In this document: one piece after another, positions 57,207-64,000 of the stretch
How the letters are laid out: each line of letters begins with the position of its first letter
Position numbering within the stretch: the first letter of the stretch is position 1
Source: Bacillus cereus group sp. RP43
GTDB taxonomy: Bacteria > Bacillota > Bacilli > Bacillales > Bacillaceae_G
Direction of reading: 5' to 3'
NCBI RefSeq assembly: GCF_040459645.1
Contig: NZ_JARVHQ010000001.1
Span: 2,914,001-2,978,000 of the forward strand
DNA length: 64,000 nucleotides
The notes under the pieces: generated by a model
The model's database searches: none
Seen by the model: only the letters and a program-made list of their open reading frames with translations
Told to the model about the DNA's origin: nothing
Translations under genes and position numbers: made by a program

Positions 57207-57276
57207 CTCCTCCTTTCAATTAATATTACTCTTTTTATTCTTATTCAACTTCTCACTTAAGTATCAATTTATTTCA

Positions 57277-57289
57277 TACTTTAGAAGTA
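57277..57289. promoter_or_regulatory. Dyad TACTT-N3-AAGTA upstream of the SDR gene
   Basis: Embedded in a larger imperfect repeat AAGTATCAA ... TTTGATATT (57259-57300). It may be an operator of the SDR gene. A terminator hairpin (57311-57347) follows on the right side. Confidence 0.4.
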
Positions 57290-57310
57290 TTTTTGATATT
57301 ACATATTACA

Positions 57311-57348
57311 AACAAAAAGAGTAACCATCATGATTACTCTTTTTGTTT
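57311..57348. terminator. Terminator of the 115-aa protein gene
   Basis: AACAAAAAGAGTAA pairs with TTACTCTTTTTGTT around nine bases. It lies 170 bp downstream of the minus-strand gene at 57516 and upstream of the SDR gene. Confidence 0.8.
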
Positions 57349-57515
57349 ATATCTTTATTATTTTTAAATTGTATCTTCTCTCTCCTACATTTCTCACATC
57401 TATAAATATAGGCTACACCTTAATGAAAGTATATTTATGTTTACAGCTCGATTTATCCAAATACTTTTCAATCCACTTTTTCAACTTGACAGAGCCCACC
57501 TCTATCCAAGCAGTT

Positions 57516-57863
57516 CTACCTAGTCTTAAACACGCTTTTATTTAAATTCTCAATCTCATTTTGCAACTTTTTAAATTGCTCAAAATGCATTGTTATAGAT
57601 TGAATACTATTCCTTTCAACATTTTGCTTTACTAATAAAACGCCTGTATCGTGAAAAATCGCTTCAAGTTCCTTCCTTATAGATACTTTCGTAATATATG
57701 CTGTTTTAATTGCCGATAAAATTGCTATTTCATTAAACTTTAATTTTATTTCATTAGGACAAAATGCTTTTTCGATCAATGTAACATCATCACTATAAAT
57801 AATAGCAACAAGTTTACTTGATTCTGCATCTGTTAAATCCACTGTTTTTATAACATTATCCAT
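57516..57863 (-). CDS. Hypothetical protein, 115 aa
   Basis: A soluble, mostly helical protein starting MDNVIKTVDLTDAESSKLVAII and ending in a predicted coiled coil (HFEQFKKLQNEIENLNKSVF). AGGAGG precedes the ATG at nine bases. No family is recognised. It is transcribed away from the GerPF-like gene. Confidence 0.68.
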   Translation of the reverse strand: MDNVIKTVDLTDAESSKLVAIIYSDDVTLIEKAFCPNEIKLKFNEIAILSAIKTAYITKVSIRKELEAIFHDTGVLLVKQNVERNSIQSITMHFEQFKKLQNEIENLNKSVFKTR

Positions 57864-58075
57864 TACATTTTGCCTCCTTTAATTCCGTATATATTAATTA
57901 TTTAAATTTATTCTTTTAAAAATTCAACTCTTCGTTAATTTTAACATACTTTTTGCTCGATTGATTAAACAAAGCTTATAACATTTTTCTATTCCGGAAT
58001 ATTTGTCAAATGAACCAATTAGACTATACCTTCATATAGTAGTGCAAACAGTTACTTATAAAGTAGGTGAAAATT

Positions 58076-58291
58076 ATGCCCTCAGTTGTGGGGAATTTAG
58101 TTGTACAAAATAGTAACGGATCTTTCAACTTAGGTGATTTCTACAACGTCTCTCCAAAAGAGAATACGAAAGCTTATAACGGCTCTGGCGCATCTAACGT
58201 TGGTTTCGTAGTGAACACTTTTAGTGGGGTTAGCGCGACTAATACATTTGATTCTGATCTAGCAGATCAAAACCAAGTTGGTACAGCATAA
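58076..58291 (+). CDS. GerPF/GerPA-like spore germination protein
   Basis: A 71-aa protein of the GerPA/GerPF family: MPSVVGNLVVQNSNGSFNLGDFYNVSPKENTKAYNGSGASNVGF, then an S/T/N-rich tail. The VG-L-V--NS-G-FN-GD---VSP----K---GSG--N-G pattern is the GerPF hallmark. Such proteins affect permeability of the spore coat to germinants. It stands alone, not in a gerPABCDEF operon, so it is a paralogue. The ATG at 58076 follows AGGTG at seven bases; the frame opens at GTG 58067. Confidence 0.88.
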   Translation: MPSVVGNLVVQNSNGSFNLGDFYNVSPKENTKAYNGSGASNVGFVVNTFSGVSATNTFDSDLADQNQVGTA

Positions 58292-58411
58292 CCAGGTCTG
58301 TAATCATTTTTGTATAACATTTTCAAATTTGTCTATACTATACTCAGGCTGATAAACAGCTATCTTCGATTTTTTGAGTGCCAATCTTTTCTCCCTTTCC
58401 CTGGGACTAAG

Positions 58412-58438
58412 CAGCTAGCTTGCATCTAGCTGTTTTTT
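58412..58438 (+). terminator. Terminator of the gerPF-like gene
   Basis: CAGCTAG-N7-CTAGCTG followed by TTTTTT, 120 bp after the stop. Confidence 0.85.
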
Positions 58439-58464
58439 CATTTAGTTCTTCAAAAAAATTAGAT

Positions 58465-58536
58465 TTTTGCAGGCAGCCTGACCCACAGCCGAATTTTGAG
58501 GTGTGAATCTACCTGTCCGCAAATAGCTGGACAAAT
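58465..58536. repeat. Relic of a bcr1-like repeat (one half)
   Basis: CAGCCGAATTTTGAGGTGTG and TCCGCAAATAGCTGGACAAA match the second half of the full copies (CAGCTGAATTTTGAGGTGGA, CCCGCAAATAGCGGGATAAA). The first half and the ATAAA border on that side are missing. Confidence 0.65.
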
Positions 58537-58568
58537 TAAAGAAGCTAAATTTCAAAATCCAGCTTCTT

Positions 58569-58904
58569 TTAAGTTACATCAATTATGTCCCTTGCAGCAA
58601 ATATATATGTTTTATAAAATGCATCTGTACATTTTACAATTTGTTGAATTGGATTTATATGAACCACTGTCATATAACTTGTAAGTATGTATCCTTCTTC
58701 AAAATATGTCACTAACATCTCTTCTTCAGACAATAATGAAGTTAATAATTTGTCTGAAATACTTTCTTTCACTTCATTCGTTAATAACGGCCTTTGGACT
58801 TTTAATTTCTCTCCAATAATTTTTCTCAAACTTAATAATTGTTCCGACATTACTGTAAACGGAACCCACTCTCTTCCTTTTTCCTGTATCTTTACATAAT
58901 TCAT
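58569..58904 (-). CDS. YolD-like protein
   Basis: A 111-aa member of the YolD family: EWVPFTVMSEQLLSLRKIIGEKLKVQRPLLTNEVKESISDKLLTSL, then YFEEGYILTSYMTVVHINPIQQIVKCTDAF, the W-P-F / S-EQ / Y--GY pattern. In B. subtilis YolD/YqjX proteins are encoded beside Y-family polymerases (UvrX, YqjW) in LexA-controlled operons. No polymerase gene is adjacent, so this is an orphan. Its promoter has GAAC-N4-GTTC dyads compatible with LexA. GGAG precedes the ATG. Confidence 0.82.
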   Translation of the reverse strand: MNYVKIQEKGREWVPFTVMSEQLLSLRKIIGEKLKVQRPLLTNEVKESISDKLLTSLLSEEEMLVTYFEEGYILTSYMTVVHINPIQQIVKCTDAFYKTYIFAARDIIDVT

Positions 58905-59042
58905 TTTCTTTACTCCTCAATTTTCTATATCTATCCATTCATAAGAATAGAAACTTCACTTCTAAATACACGTTATCCATCTCTTATTTATATGTAGCAT
59001 AGCTTTCAAATTCAAAACTATTTATGAATTTGTCTAAATCTC

Positions 59043-59099
59043 CACTTCAAAAAGAACGTTTGTTCTAATTATACACGAACGAACGTTCTTTTTGAAGTG
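59043..59099 (-). promoter_or_regulatory. yolD-like promoter inside an 18-bp inverted repeat with two GAAC-N4-GTTC sites
   Basis: CACTTCAAAAAGAACGTT (59043-59060) and its exact complement (59082-59099) surround a 21-bp centre. On the minus strand TTCAAA (59091-59096), 17 bp and TATAAT (59068-59073) form a promoter. GAACGAACGTTC (59077-59088) lies in the spacer and GAACGTTTGTTC (59054-59065) just behind the -10 box. CGAACGAACGTTCT differs little from the Gram-positive LexA consensus. Confidence 0.75.
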
Positions 59100-59227
59100 C
59101 AACATGTAAATTTTTCAAACAAAATGCAACTTTAATCTATGTAATTTATTCATACTCATTGATTACTCCCTTTTATTAATCAACTTTCTTTGCATTTCCT
59201 ATCGCACCATAGAATACATGTAGCAAC

Positions 59228-59266
59228 AAAAAAAGCGACTCCACCTAATGTGAAGTCGCTTTTTTT
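59228..59266 (-). terminator. Terminator of the 73-aa protein gene
   Basis: AAAAAAAGCGACT pairs with AGTCGCTTTTTTT around 13 bases; about 100 bp after the stop. Confidence 0.82.
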
Positions 59267-59365
59267 GAACTAATTATATTTCTAATTTTACTTTTCTATC
59301 CTAACTAACTTTCTTTCTGGAATACAAATTTCAGCTATATCAAATTGATTAATATTTCACTTTCT

Positions 59366-59587
59366 TTATTGAATAAGTTTAGGTTGCATAATAATATGTA
59401 ATTCTCTCTCTGTTTCTGTTTTTTTCGGATTTCGATAGTATTCCAGTTTATATTCTAATACTTCATACTCAACCATCCCAATCTTTATCCCTTTTGTTTC
59501 CTTTAATACAGCTAATAGAACGCTTATATTTTCATTAGATGATTCAAAAATTTTCCCTCCGCCTTCTCTCTTAAAAATAACTTTCAT
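59366..59587 (-). CDS. Hypothetical protein, 73 aa
   Basis: A small soluble alpha/beta protein: MKVIFKREGGGKIFESSNENIS, VLLAVLKETKGIKIGMVEYEVLEYKLEYY, ending in a beta-like RELHIIMQPKLIQ. GGGGGAG precedes the ATG by five bases. Family not recognised. A GAACATTT-N9-AAATGTTC dyad lies 85 bp upstream. Confidence 0.62.
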   Translation of the reverse strand: MKVIFKREGGGKIFESSNENISVLLAVLKETKGIKIGMVEYEVLEYKLEYYRNPKKTETERELHIIMQPKLIQ

Positions 59588-59963
59588 ATATTCTCCCCCA
59601 AATTAATTTAATAATCTAGTAAATATAAAAATATTCATCCTATTTTAATAAATAATTCATATCATCATGAAGAACATTTTTTTGTAATAAATGTTCAACA
59701 TTTCACTTCCTATAAAGTTAGCTTATACTCCAATAAATATGATATGTACAATTCTTTAAATTATGTCCTCTATTCAATTTCTAAGAAAATATATTTAGTT
59801 TATATTTAACAAAACTAATTAACTAAAACATTATCATTTCAACATTTTGCGAAGTAATTACTTATTCCTTTTTATTTACACCAAAATTTTCTATTGTAAT
59901 TCTTAATATTTAAATGTAATATTGTATTGTCTTACTATCTATTTATAACTCACACACACTAAC
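59588..59963. other. AT-rich intergenic region with one dyad
   Basis: No gene is seen. GAACATTT (59672-59679) and AAATGTTC (59689-59696) form an 8-9-8 inverted repeat upstream of the 73-aa gene. Confidence 0.45.
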
Positions 59964-59999
59964 GAGAAAAGGGAACTCTATATGAGTTCCCTTTTCTAT
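59964..59999. terminator. Hairpin GAGAAAAGGGAACTC/GAGTTCCCTTTTCT
   Basis: A perfect stem with T-runs on both strands, about 60 bp beyond the prsA stop. It is a second terminator after the one at 60008-60047. Confidence 0.75.
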
Positions 60000-60007
60000 T
60001 GAAAATT

Positions 60008-60047
60008 AAAAAACAGAAATATAGCACTATGCTAAATCTCTGTTTTT
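60008..60047 (-). terminator. Terminator of prsA
   Basis: AAAAACAGA pairs with TCTGTTTTT and an inner TAGCA-CTA-TGCTA stem extends it. It starts about 10 bases behind the stop. Confidence 0.75.
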
Positions 60048-60057
60048 CTTCTAAACT

Positions 60058-60909
60058 TTACTTCTCATCTAAGAATTTAAATGTATCTTTAAATTCATTA
60101 TCTGTTACTTTAATATCCGCTTCTTTCAATAGATCATTGATTACTTGTTGTTTCCATTTACCTGTCGCATCTTGTAGTCTTTGTTGTTCTAAATCTTTTC
60201 GAATCGAATCTTTCACTTCATCAAATGGTTTCAATTCTTTTTTATCCGTCACTTTTATTATATGATAACCAAAAGATGTTTTTATCGGCTCACTTACTTG
60301 TCCTGCATCTAATTTATACGCAGCTTCCTCAAATTCTTTCACAGTTTGACCAGGAGCAAAACCAGCTATTTCTCCGCCCTGTTCCTTTGAACCAGTATCT
60401 TCCGAATATTGTTTCGCTAAAGCAGTAAAATCTTCACCATTATTTATTTTCTCTTTTACTTCTTTCGCAGTTTTTTCATCTTTCACTAAAATGTGACTTA
60501 CCTTCATTTCTGGTTTATGGTTATCTTTCACATCTTTATCTGTGACAGTCGCTCTAATCGCTTTCTCAAGTGCAATTTCTGGCTTCATTTTCTCTTTTAA
60601 TTCATCTTCATTTTTTAATCCTACTTGCTCTAACGCCACTTTAAACTTGTCACCCATTTGTTCCTTCGCTGCGTCTACTTGTTTTTTAGCTTCTTCATCT
60701 GAAACTTCATATTTATCTAGCAATGCCTTATTTAACATCATTTGAGATAAAGTACTTTTTCCATATGTTTGCCTTAATTCTTTACTAAACTCTTTCTCTG
60801 TCACGTTTCCTACTTTTGATGTTGCAACATTTTCTGAGGAACCACACGCAGACAATGTTAGCGCCACACATGTAATAATAGTTCCCATAAATAGCTTTTT
60901 CTTTTTCAA
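60058..60909 (-). CDS. prsA: Foldase lipoprotein PrsA (peptidyl-prolyl isomerase)
   Basis: Assists folding of exported proteins at the outer face of the membrane. The 283-aa precursor has a Lys-rich start and lipobox LSAC with Cys22. The central parvulin domain (about 133-225) shows KVSHILVKDEKTAKEV, SEDTGSKEQGGEIAGFAPGQTV and SFGYHIIKVTDKK; flanking helical chaperone regions complete the PrsA layout. The start codon is TTG, eight bases after GAGGT. The B. cereus group has several prsA paralogues. Confidence 0.95.
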   Translation of the reverse strand: MKKKKLFMGTIITCVALTLSACGSSENVATSKVGNVTEKEFSKELRQTYGKSTLSQMMLNKALLDKYEVSDEEAKKQVDAAKEQMGDKFKVALEQVGLKNEDELKEKMKPEIALEKAIRATVTDKDVKDNHKPEMKVSHILVKDEKTAKEVKEKINNGEDFTALAKQYSEDTGSKEQGGEIAGFAPGQTVKEFEEAAYKLDAGQVSEPIKTSFGYHIIKVTDKKELKPFDEVKDSIRKDLEQQRLQDATGKWKQQVINDLLKEADIKVTDNEFKDTFKFLDEK

Positions 60910-61021
60910 TTCAAATACCTCACTTTAATAAATGTATATTAGGAACTATACAGCGCTATTGTGAAATTAATGTGTTTTCCGCAAGTATTTCTCTTCATGC
61001 CAGAGACAAGCTTTATTAAAT

Positions 61022-61051
61022 AAAAAAGCCGGCATAAAGCCGACTTTTTAA
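61022..61051 (-). terminator. Terminator of the GH25 gene
   Basis: AAAAAGTCGGC and GCCGGCTTTTTT on the minus strand form a short GC-rich hairpin directly after the stop. Confidence 0.8.
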
Positions 61052-61053
61052 CA

Positions 61054-62049
61054 TCATTTAATCTGCACATGTTCTTCTTTAATCCATTTGTTCCCACCTA
61101 TATCTACATATCCATCTTGACGATTCCAAATACGATAAGGGACCTCCCCATCGACCGCACCTGTATCATTCCCGTTTGGTCCATCGTACGTTCTAATTTC
61201 ATATCCAGGTGTGTATTTTGAATATGCATAAAACCATTGTACATTAAAATGTTCTAACTTAGCCCACTGTTGGTCACCACCTAAACAAATCATATCTTTT
61301 TCGCCACCTCCCCAATAACCTTTATAGATTAAATATGGGATTTTTTTCGTAAGTCTTCCTGTAAACTGCGGATTCACAGGATTTTCATATAAATTAATGC
61401 CGTATCCATCATCATATTTTGAAACCGCAATACCAATTCCATTTGGTTGCTTACTATCTCCAATACTAGATTGATTTGTTTGATTTGAACCTATAAACCA
61501 AGAAAGATTTTTATTCCCAATTAATTGATTCAAATCACATTTTCCAATACCAGGAACATTTCCTGAATCAGTATATTGCCAAATATCACAAGGATATGCT
61601 GGTTTATTCCCCCCATAACGAGGAATCCAAATAAAATCAGCATCAATATTGCGAGCTCCAAATGATACATACGTGTGATGTCCTACATATAAACCAATTT
61701 TTTTTGCACCTAATCGGCGTAATTCATCAATAAATGCTTGAGTCCCGCCTTGCATATCTACCATTGTTTGAACTTCTACATCTGCCACCCAAAATTTAGC
61801 GTTTTTATCGCCACGATTCCAAAAATCTTGTGCTTCTTTTTTTGCATCTGAAATAGATATAAAACGGCAAAATGCATAATTCCCAAATGGGATACTACGT
61901 TTCTTCATTTCTTTCACATAACCTTGATACATAAAATCGCCCGTATTCGAACCATCTTGAACTCTAGCAATAACTAAATCTAGCTGAGACGCTGCAATAT
62001 CCCAATTAATATTTCCATTCCATTTTGAAATATCTACAATATAGCCCAT
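61054..62049 (-). CDS. GH25 lysozyme (endolysin-like), 331 aa
   Basis: Cleaves the MurNAc-GlcNAc bond of peptidoglycan. The GH25 domain (about 1-190) has VDISKWNG with Asp6, WVADVEV with Asp90 and Glu92, and [37 protein letters not shown]. The C-terminal 140 residues hold a different domain with several Trp/Tyr/Gly motifs ([39 protein letters not shown]), probably wall-binding. There is no signal peptide, as in phage endolysins or spore/mother-cell lysozymes. No holin or other phage gene is near. Confidence 0.88.
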   Translation of the reverse strand: MGYIVDISKWNGNINWDIAASQLDLVIARVQDGSNTGDFMYQGYVKEMKKRSIPFGNYAFCRFISISDAKKEAQDFWNRGDKNAKFWVADVEVQTMVDMQGGTQAFIDELRRLGAKKIGLYVGHHTYVSFGARNIDADFIWIPRYGGNKPAYPCDIWQYTDSGNVPGIGKCDLNQLIGNKNLSWFIGSNQTNQSSIGDSKQPNGIGIAVSKYDDGYGINLYENPVNPQFTGRLTKKIPYLIYKGYWGGGEKDMICLGGDQQWAKLEHFNVQWFYAYSKYTPGYEIRTYDGPNGNDTGAVDGEVPYRIWNRQDGYVDIGGNKWIKEEHVQIK

Positions 62050-62614
62050 TACTAATCAACTCCTTCTTACTATCATATTCAAAGCTTGTTTTATTGTTAG
62101 ACCCCTATGCCTAATAGCAAGCTTCTATAAGACAAATAAATATATTTTCATCATTTTTTAAAACTAAATAATTTCTTTTTATCCATAATAAACAAGTTCT
62201 TCTTTTTTGCATTTGTAAACGATAGACTTGCGTTTATTTCATACTAAATATTGGGATAAAACTATAAATAATGTGCATACTATATATAAGCAATTTTTGC
62301 TTATACTCATGAATGACCTCCAAGATTTTTCAATCTCCCTGTAAAAAGGCAGCTAAAAAAGCTGCCTTTTTACAATTTATTATATAGAGACAAGTTAATT
62401 ACCGCTTATTCCCTCATATTCGTCTGTTTTTAAGCTTTGTATAAACATGATATATATTTTTTCACAACACTATTTGGATACGTAATAGAAATTACATCAA
62501 CTCATACAGTATATGTAATAATCAACTACAATAAAAATTACATATTATATTAATATGTCTTCCTAATTAAAAGGAAATAAACATATAACGTCTTTTATGT
62601 AAGGAGTTTATTTA
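62050..62614. other. Intergenic region with hairpins, no firm gene
   Basis: About 565 bp. It holds the TATAAGCAA-TTT-TTGCTTATA dyad (62287-62307), a doubtful 23-codon hydrophobic frame on the minus strand (62239-62310, behind GGAGG), and a strong hairpin AAAAAGGCAGC/GCTGCCTTTTT at 62341-62372 that has no adjacent gene to end. Confidence 0.45.
62341..62372. terminator. Orphan terminator hairpin
   Basis: GTAAAAAGGCAGC pairs with GCTGCCTTTTTAC around seven bases. No annotated gene ends next to it on either strand. Confidence 0.65.
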
Positions 62615-62809
62615 ATGAAAAAAATCCCTATCGTATTCAAAGTTCCCCCGAATTCAAAGCTAAAAGTTACATTCTATGGTCCTTGTAACGAAGTAATTAC
62701 AAATGTATCTTTAATTAATCAACTACTCAACCCTACCTGCCAAACTGTATCTCAATATCCAGACTTTAAGAAGTATATAACTGAAGTCCGATCATTATCA
62801 AATTGTTAA
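62615..62809 (+). CDS. Hypothetical protein, 64 aa
   Basis: A small protein with a beta-rich first half (MKKIPIVFKVPPNSKLKVTFYG) and three cysteines (PCNE, PTCQ, SNC at the end). TAAGGAGTTT precedes the ATG and a terminator lies 50 bp after the stop, so it is probably a real gene. Family not recognised. Confidence 0.68.
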   Translation: MKKIPIVFKVPPNSKLKVTFYGPCNEVITNVSLINQLLNPTCQTVSQYPDFKKYITEVRSLSNC

Positions 62810-62860
62810 TCGTATAATTTTATGATTTATCATTTCGAACAGTACGATAACAAAACAGTA

Positions 62861-62898
62861 AAAAGAGCCGCATCTTTCAAAAGAAACGGCTCTTTTTC
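62861..62898 (+). terminator. Terminator of the 64-aa protein gene
   Basis: AAAAGAGCCG pairs with CGGCTCTTTT around a 16-base loop, followed by TCATTTC. Confidence 0.8.
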
Positions 62899-62944
62899 AT
62901 TTCACAAAAACATGACTTCATTAAAAACTAAAATAACTCATTAA

Positions 62945-62977
62945 TTGATATTCTGTTGATATTTTGTTGATATTTTA
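62945..62977. repeat. Three tandem 11-bp repeats TTGATATTYTG
   Basis: TTGATATTCTG, TTGATATTTTG and TTGATATTTTA follow without gaps. They precede a GGAGATTCTCC hairpin (63012-63022) and an orphan terminator. Spacing of one helical turn suggests a protein binding array. Confidence 0.7.
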
Positions 62978-62979
62978 CA

Positions 62980-63077
62980 CATATTAATGAAATGCGCATA
63001 TATTATCGTATGGAGATTCTCCACTCATAAAACCTATCTTTTTTTGAGCATACTTTATTTGTATGCTCTTTTTTTAT
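62980..63077 (+). ncRNA. Candidate small RNA
   Basis: Inferred from the orphan terminator at 63046-63077, a hairpin GGAGA-T-TCTCC at 63012-63022 and the upstream three-fold repeat. No protein frame is present. The 5' end is not defined; TATTAA or TATATT near 62981-63005 could serve as -10 boxes. Confidence 0.35.
63046..63077 (+). terminator. Orphan plus-strand terminator
   Basis: GAGCATAC-N7-GTATGCTC followed by TTTTTTT on the plus strand only. No plus-strand gene lies between it and the preceding terminator at 62898, which suggests a short non-coding transcript. Confidence 0.75.
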
Positions 63078-63141
63078 TCTTTACTTAACGGCTTATCCTG
63101 TTAATATTTCCAAATATCCACCTGAACAAACATTTTATACG

Positions 63142-63645
63142 CTATGAATATAAGTTTAATAATTTATCTGTAGCTACATTTTCAGTATCACTTAAATCGA
63201 CAAAATAATGAAGTTGCCACAATTGACTCTTCTTAGCTTGATTACTAATAGGTTTATCCCAAATCGGGTAAACCCTCATAGCCATTTTCCCTTTTTGATT
63301 TTGAGTTTTTAATATTTTTTCTTTTAGAAGAATTTCTTTTGGAAAAATAAATTGTCCTAGTTTATTATCCGCTATACAAGTGATAACTAAAAGGTTAGGA
63401 GCTGAATCATAAGAAAATGCCTGATTGCTCATGGAGGCATTCTTCTCCCAAAAAGAAACAAATTGTCCAATCTTATTAGGCGTAATTTTTGATACCCTAA
63501 ATCGGATGCTTCTATTATTTAGCTGGAATACCCCTCCTGCATATTCTGAATTTTGCTTTTCTTCTTTTCGTTTAGTAATTAATAGATTATTAGGTTTATA
63601 AATCATTTCATCTAGTTTTTCAATTGTATTACTAAAATTTGTCAT
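63142..63645 (-). CDS. MepB family protein
   Basis: A 167-aa protein: EYAGGVFQLNNRSIRFRVSKITPNKIGQFVSFWEK, NLLVITCIADNKLGQFIFPKEILLKEKIL, GKMAMRVYPIWDKP and ending SQLWQLHYFVDLSD. This is the MepB pattern, first known from the S. aureus mepRAB efflux operon; its biochemical role is unclear. No MepA pump or MepR regulator is adjacent. The promoter contains an 18-bp palindrome with the GAAC-N4-GTTC core shared with two other promoters. AGGTG precedes the ATG. Confidence 0.85.
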   Translation of the reverse strand: MTNFSNTIEKLDEMIYKPNNLLITKRKEEKQNSEYAGGVFQLNNRSIRFRVSKITPNKIGQFVSFWEKNASMSNQAFSYDSAPNLLVITCIADNKLGQFIFPKEILLKEKILKTQNQKGKMAMRVYPIWDKPISNQAKKSQLWQLHYFVDLSDTENVATDKLLNLYS

Positions 63646-63669
63646 GTAAACGCACCTTTTTTATTTTCC

Positions 63670-63698
63670 AGTATACCAAGAACATTTGTTCTTGTATA
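63670..63698 (-). promoter_or_regulatory. mepB promoter with 18-bp palindrome
   Basis: TATACA (63693-63698), 17 bp, TATACT (63670-63675). The palindrome CAAGAACATTTGTTCTTG (63677-63694) fills the spacer. Confidence 0.7.
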
Positions 63699-63897
63699 TC
63701 GAACTTAAACTTTAATCAAAAACCACTGTAAAGATACTTAAACGAATGATAGCTTTGTATCGTCTTTTCAAAGATTATTTTATCTACTCCATCCATAACT
63801 TCAAATTTACTTTTATAGTATTTATTACATAACTCTTCCAATTTTTTGTATTATTTATTATTATATTAATATACCAACAAAAAGAGGTACATATTAC

Positions 63898-64000
63898 ATG
63901 ACTCAATCCAAAATTGACTTTGGCTCCATAGAGCACCCTTTCTTCCTATTAGTTTTATATCTTATCGCAATTCTTTTAACACTCGGCATTACATTTAGTA
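63898..64000 (+). CDS. Membrane protein, 5' end only
   Basis: The first 34 codons after an ATG with AAGAGGT upstream: MTQSKIDFGSIEHPFFLLVL then a hydrophobic segment (YLIAILLTLGITF). The rest is beyond the window. Family not recognised from this fragment. Confidence 0.6.
   Translation, partial: MTQSKIDFGSIEHPFFLLVLYLIAILLTLGITFS

Noticed and set aside
57330..57545. 71-aa plus-strand frame
   Set aside because: Starts inside a terminator, ends over the 3' end of the minus-strand gene, and lacks a ribosome site.
61054..63645. Prophage remnant around the GH25 lysozyme
   Set aside because: No holin, integrase, structural genes or attachment-like repeats are seen; the neighbours are ordinary chromosomal genes.

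Overview
The window is chromosomal DNA of a low-GC Firmicute, almost certainly a member of the Bacillus cereus group. Grounds: AT-rich intergenic DNA, strong AGGAGG-type ribosome sites, a complete bacillibactin operon (dhbACEBF) with a Fur-type control region, a Rap-family TPR regulator, a GerPF-like spore protein, an AA10 chitin-binding protein with two FN3 domains, and copies of a ~150 bp repeat flanked by ATAAA (TTTAT) that fits the B. cereus-group bcr1 element.

Layout. 1-2.1 kb: start of a BceAB-type ABC exporter, then a DUF2975 membrane protein with a Cro-like regulator. 2.2-5.6 kb: threonyl-tRNA synthetase behind two tandem T-boxes, and an RluF-type pseudouridine synthase. 5.9-10.4 kb: VOC and DUF4937 proteins, a tandem glycine riboswitch driving an AGCS amino-acid:Na+ symporter, a DUF3891 protein and HU. 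10.4-25.4 kb: one long minus-strand siderophore operon, dhbA-C-E-B-F, mbtH, a DHA2 exporter, an Sfp-type PPTase and a chorismate-lyase-like gene. 26-31 kb: OFA-family MFS carrier, Rap protein, DUF2187, ArsR regulator, alanine racemase. 31.6-34 kb: two tiny membrane or lipoprotein ORFs around the AA10 gene. 34-39 kb: sbcDC and small proteins. 39.4-49.2 kb: valine/propionate catabolism (HIBYL-CoA hydrolase; mmsA, mmsB, acyl-CoA dehydrogenase, prpB, prpD, prpC), with a LysE exporter. 49.6-51.2 kb: a hesB-like pseudogene cut by a bcr1-like element, and an MFS carrier. 51.4-64 kb: many small genes plus a class A PBP with a C-terminal minisatellite, a DUF6944-like repeat protein, SDR, GerPF-like, YolD-like, PrsA, GH25 lysozyme and MepB.

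How genes work together. The dhb operon makes 2,3-dihydroxybenzoate from chorismate (DhbC, B, A), activates it (DhbE), loads it on the DhbB carrier domain and joins it to Gly and Thr on DhbF; MbtH helps adenylation, the PPTase primes carriers and the MFS protein probably exports the product. The prp/mms block plus the HIBYL-CoA hydrolase covers most of valine breakdown to propionyl-CoA and its disposal through the methylcitrate cycle.

Most notable: (i) a bcr1-like insertion in hesB whose removal restores the reading frame, showing the 5-bp TTTAT duplication directly; (ii) a shared GAAC-N4-GTTC dyad lying between -35 and -10 of three separate promoters (VOC, YolD-like, MepB), which looks like a small LexA-like or other repressor regulon; (iii) a chorismate-lyase-like gene at the end of the bacillibactin operon; (iv) a candidate small RNA with three 11-bp direct repeats upstream. 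No plasmid, CRISPR array or intact prophage is seen. All family calls are from reading motifs, without database searches.
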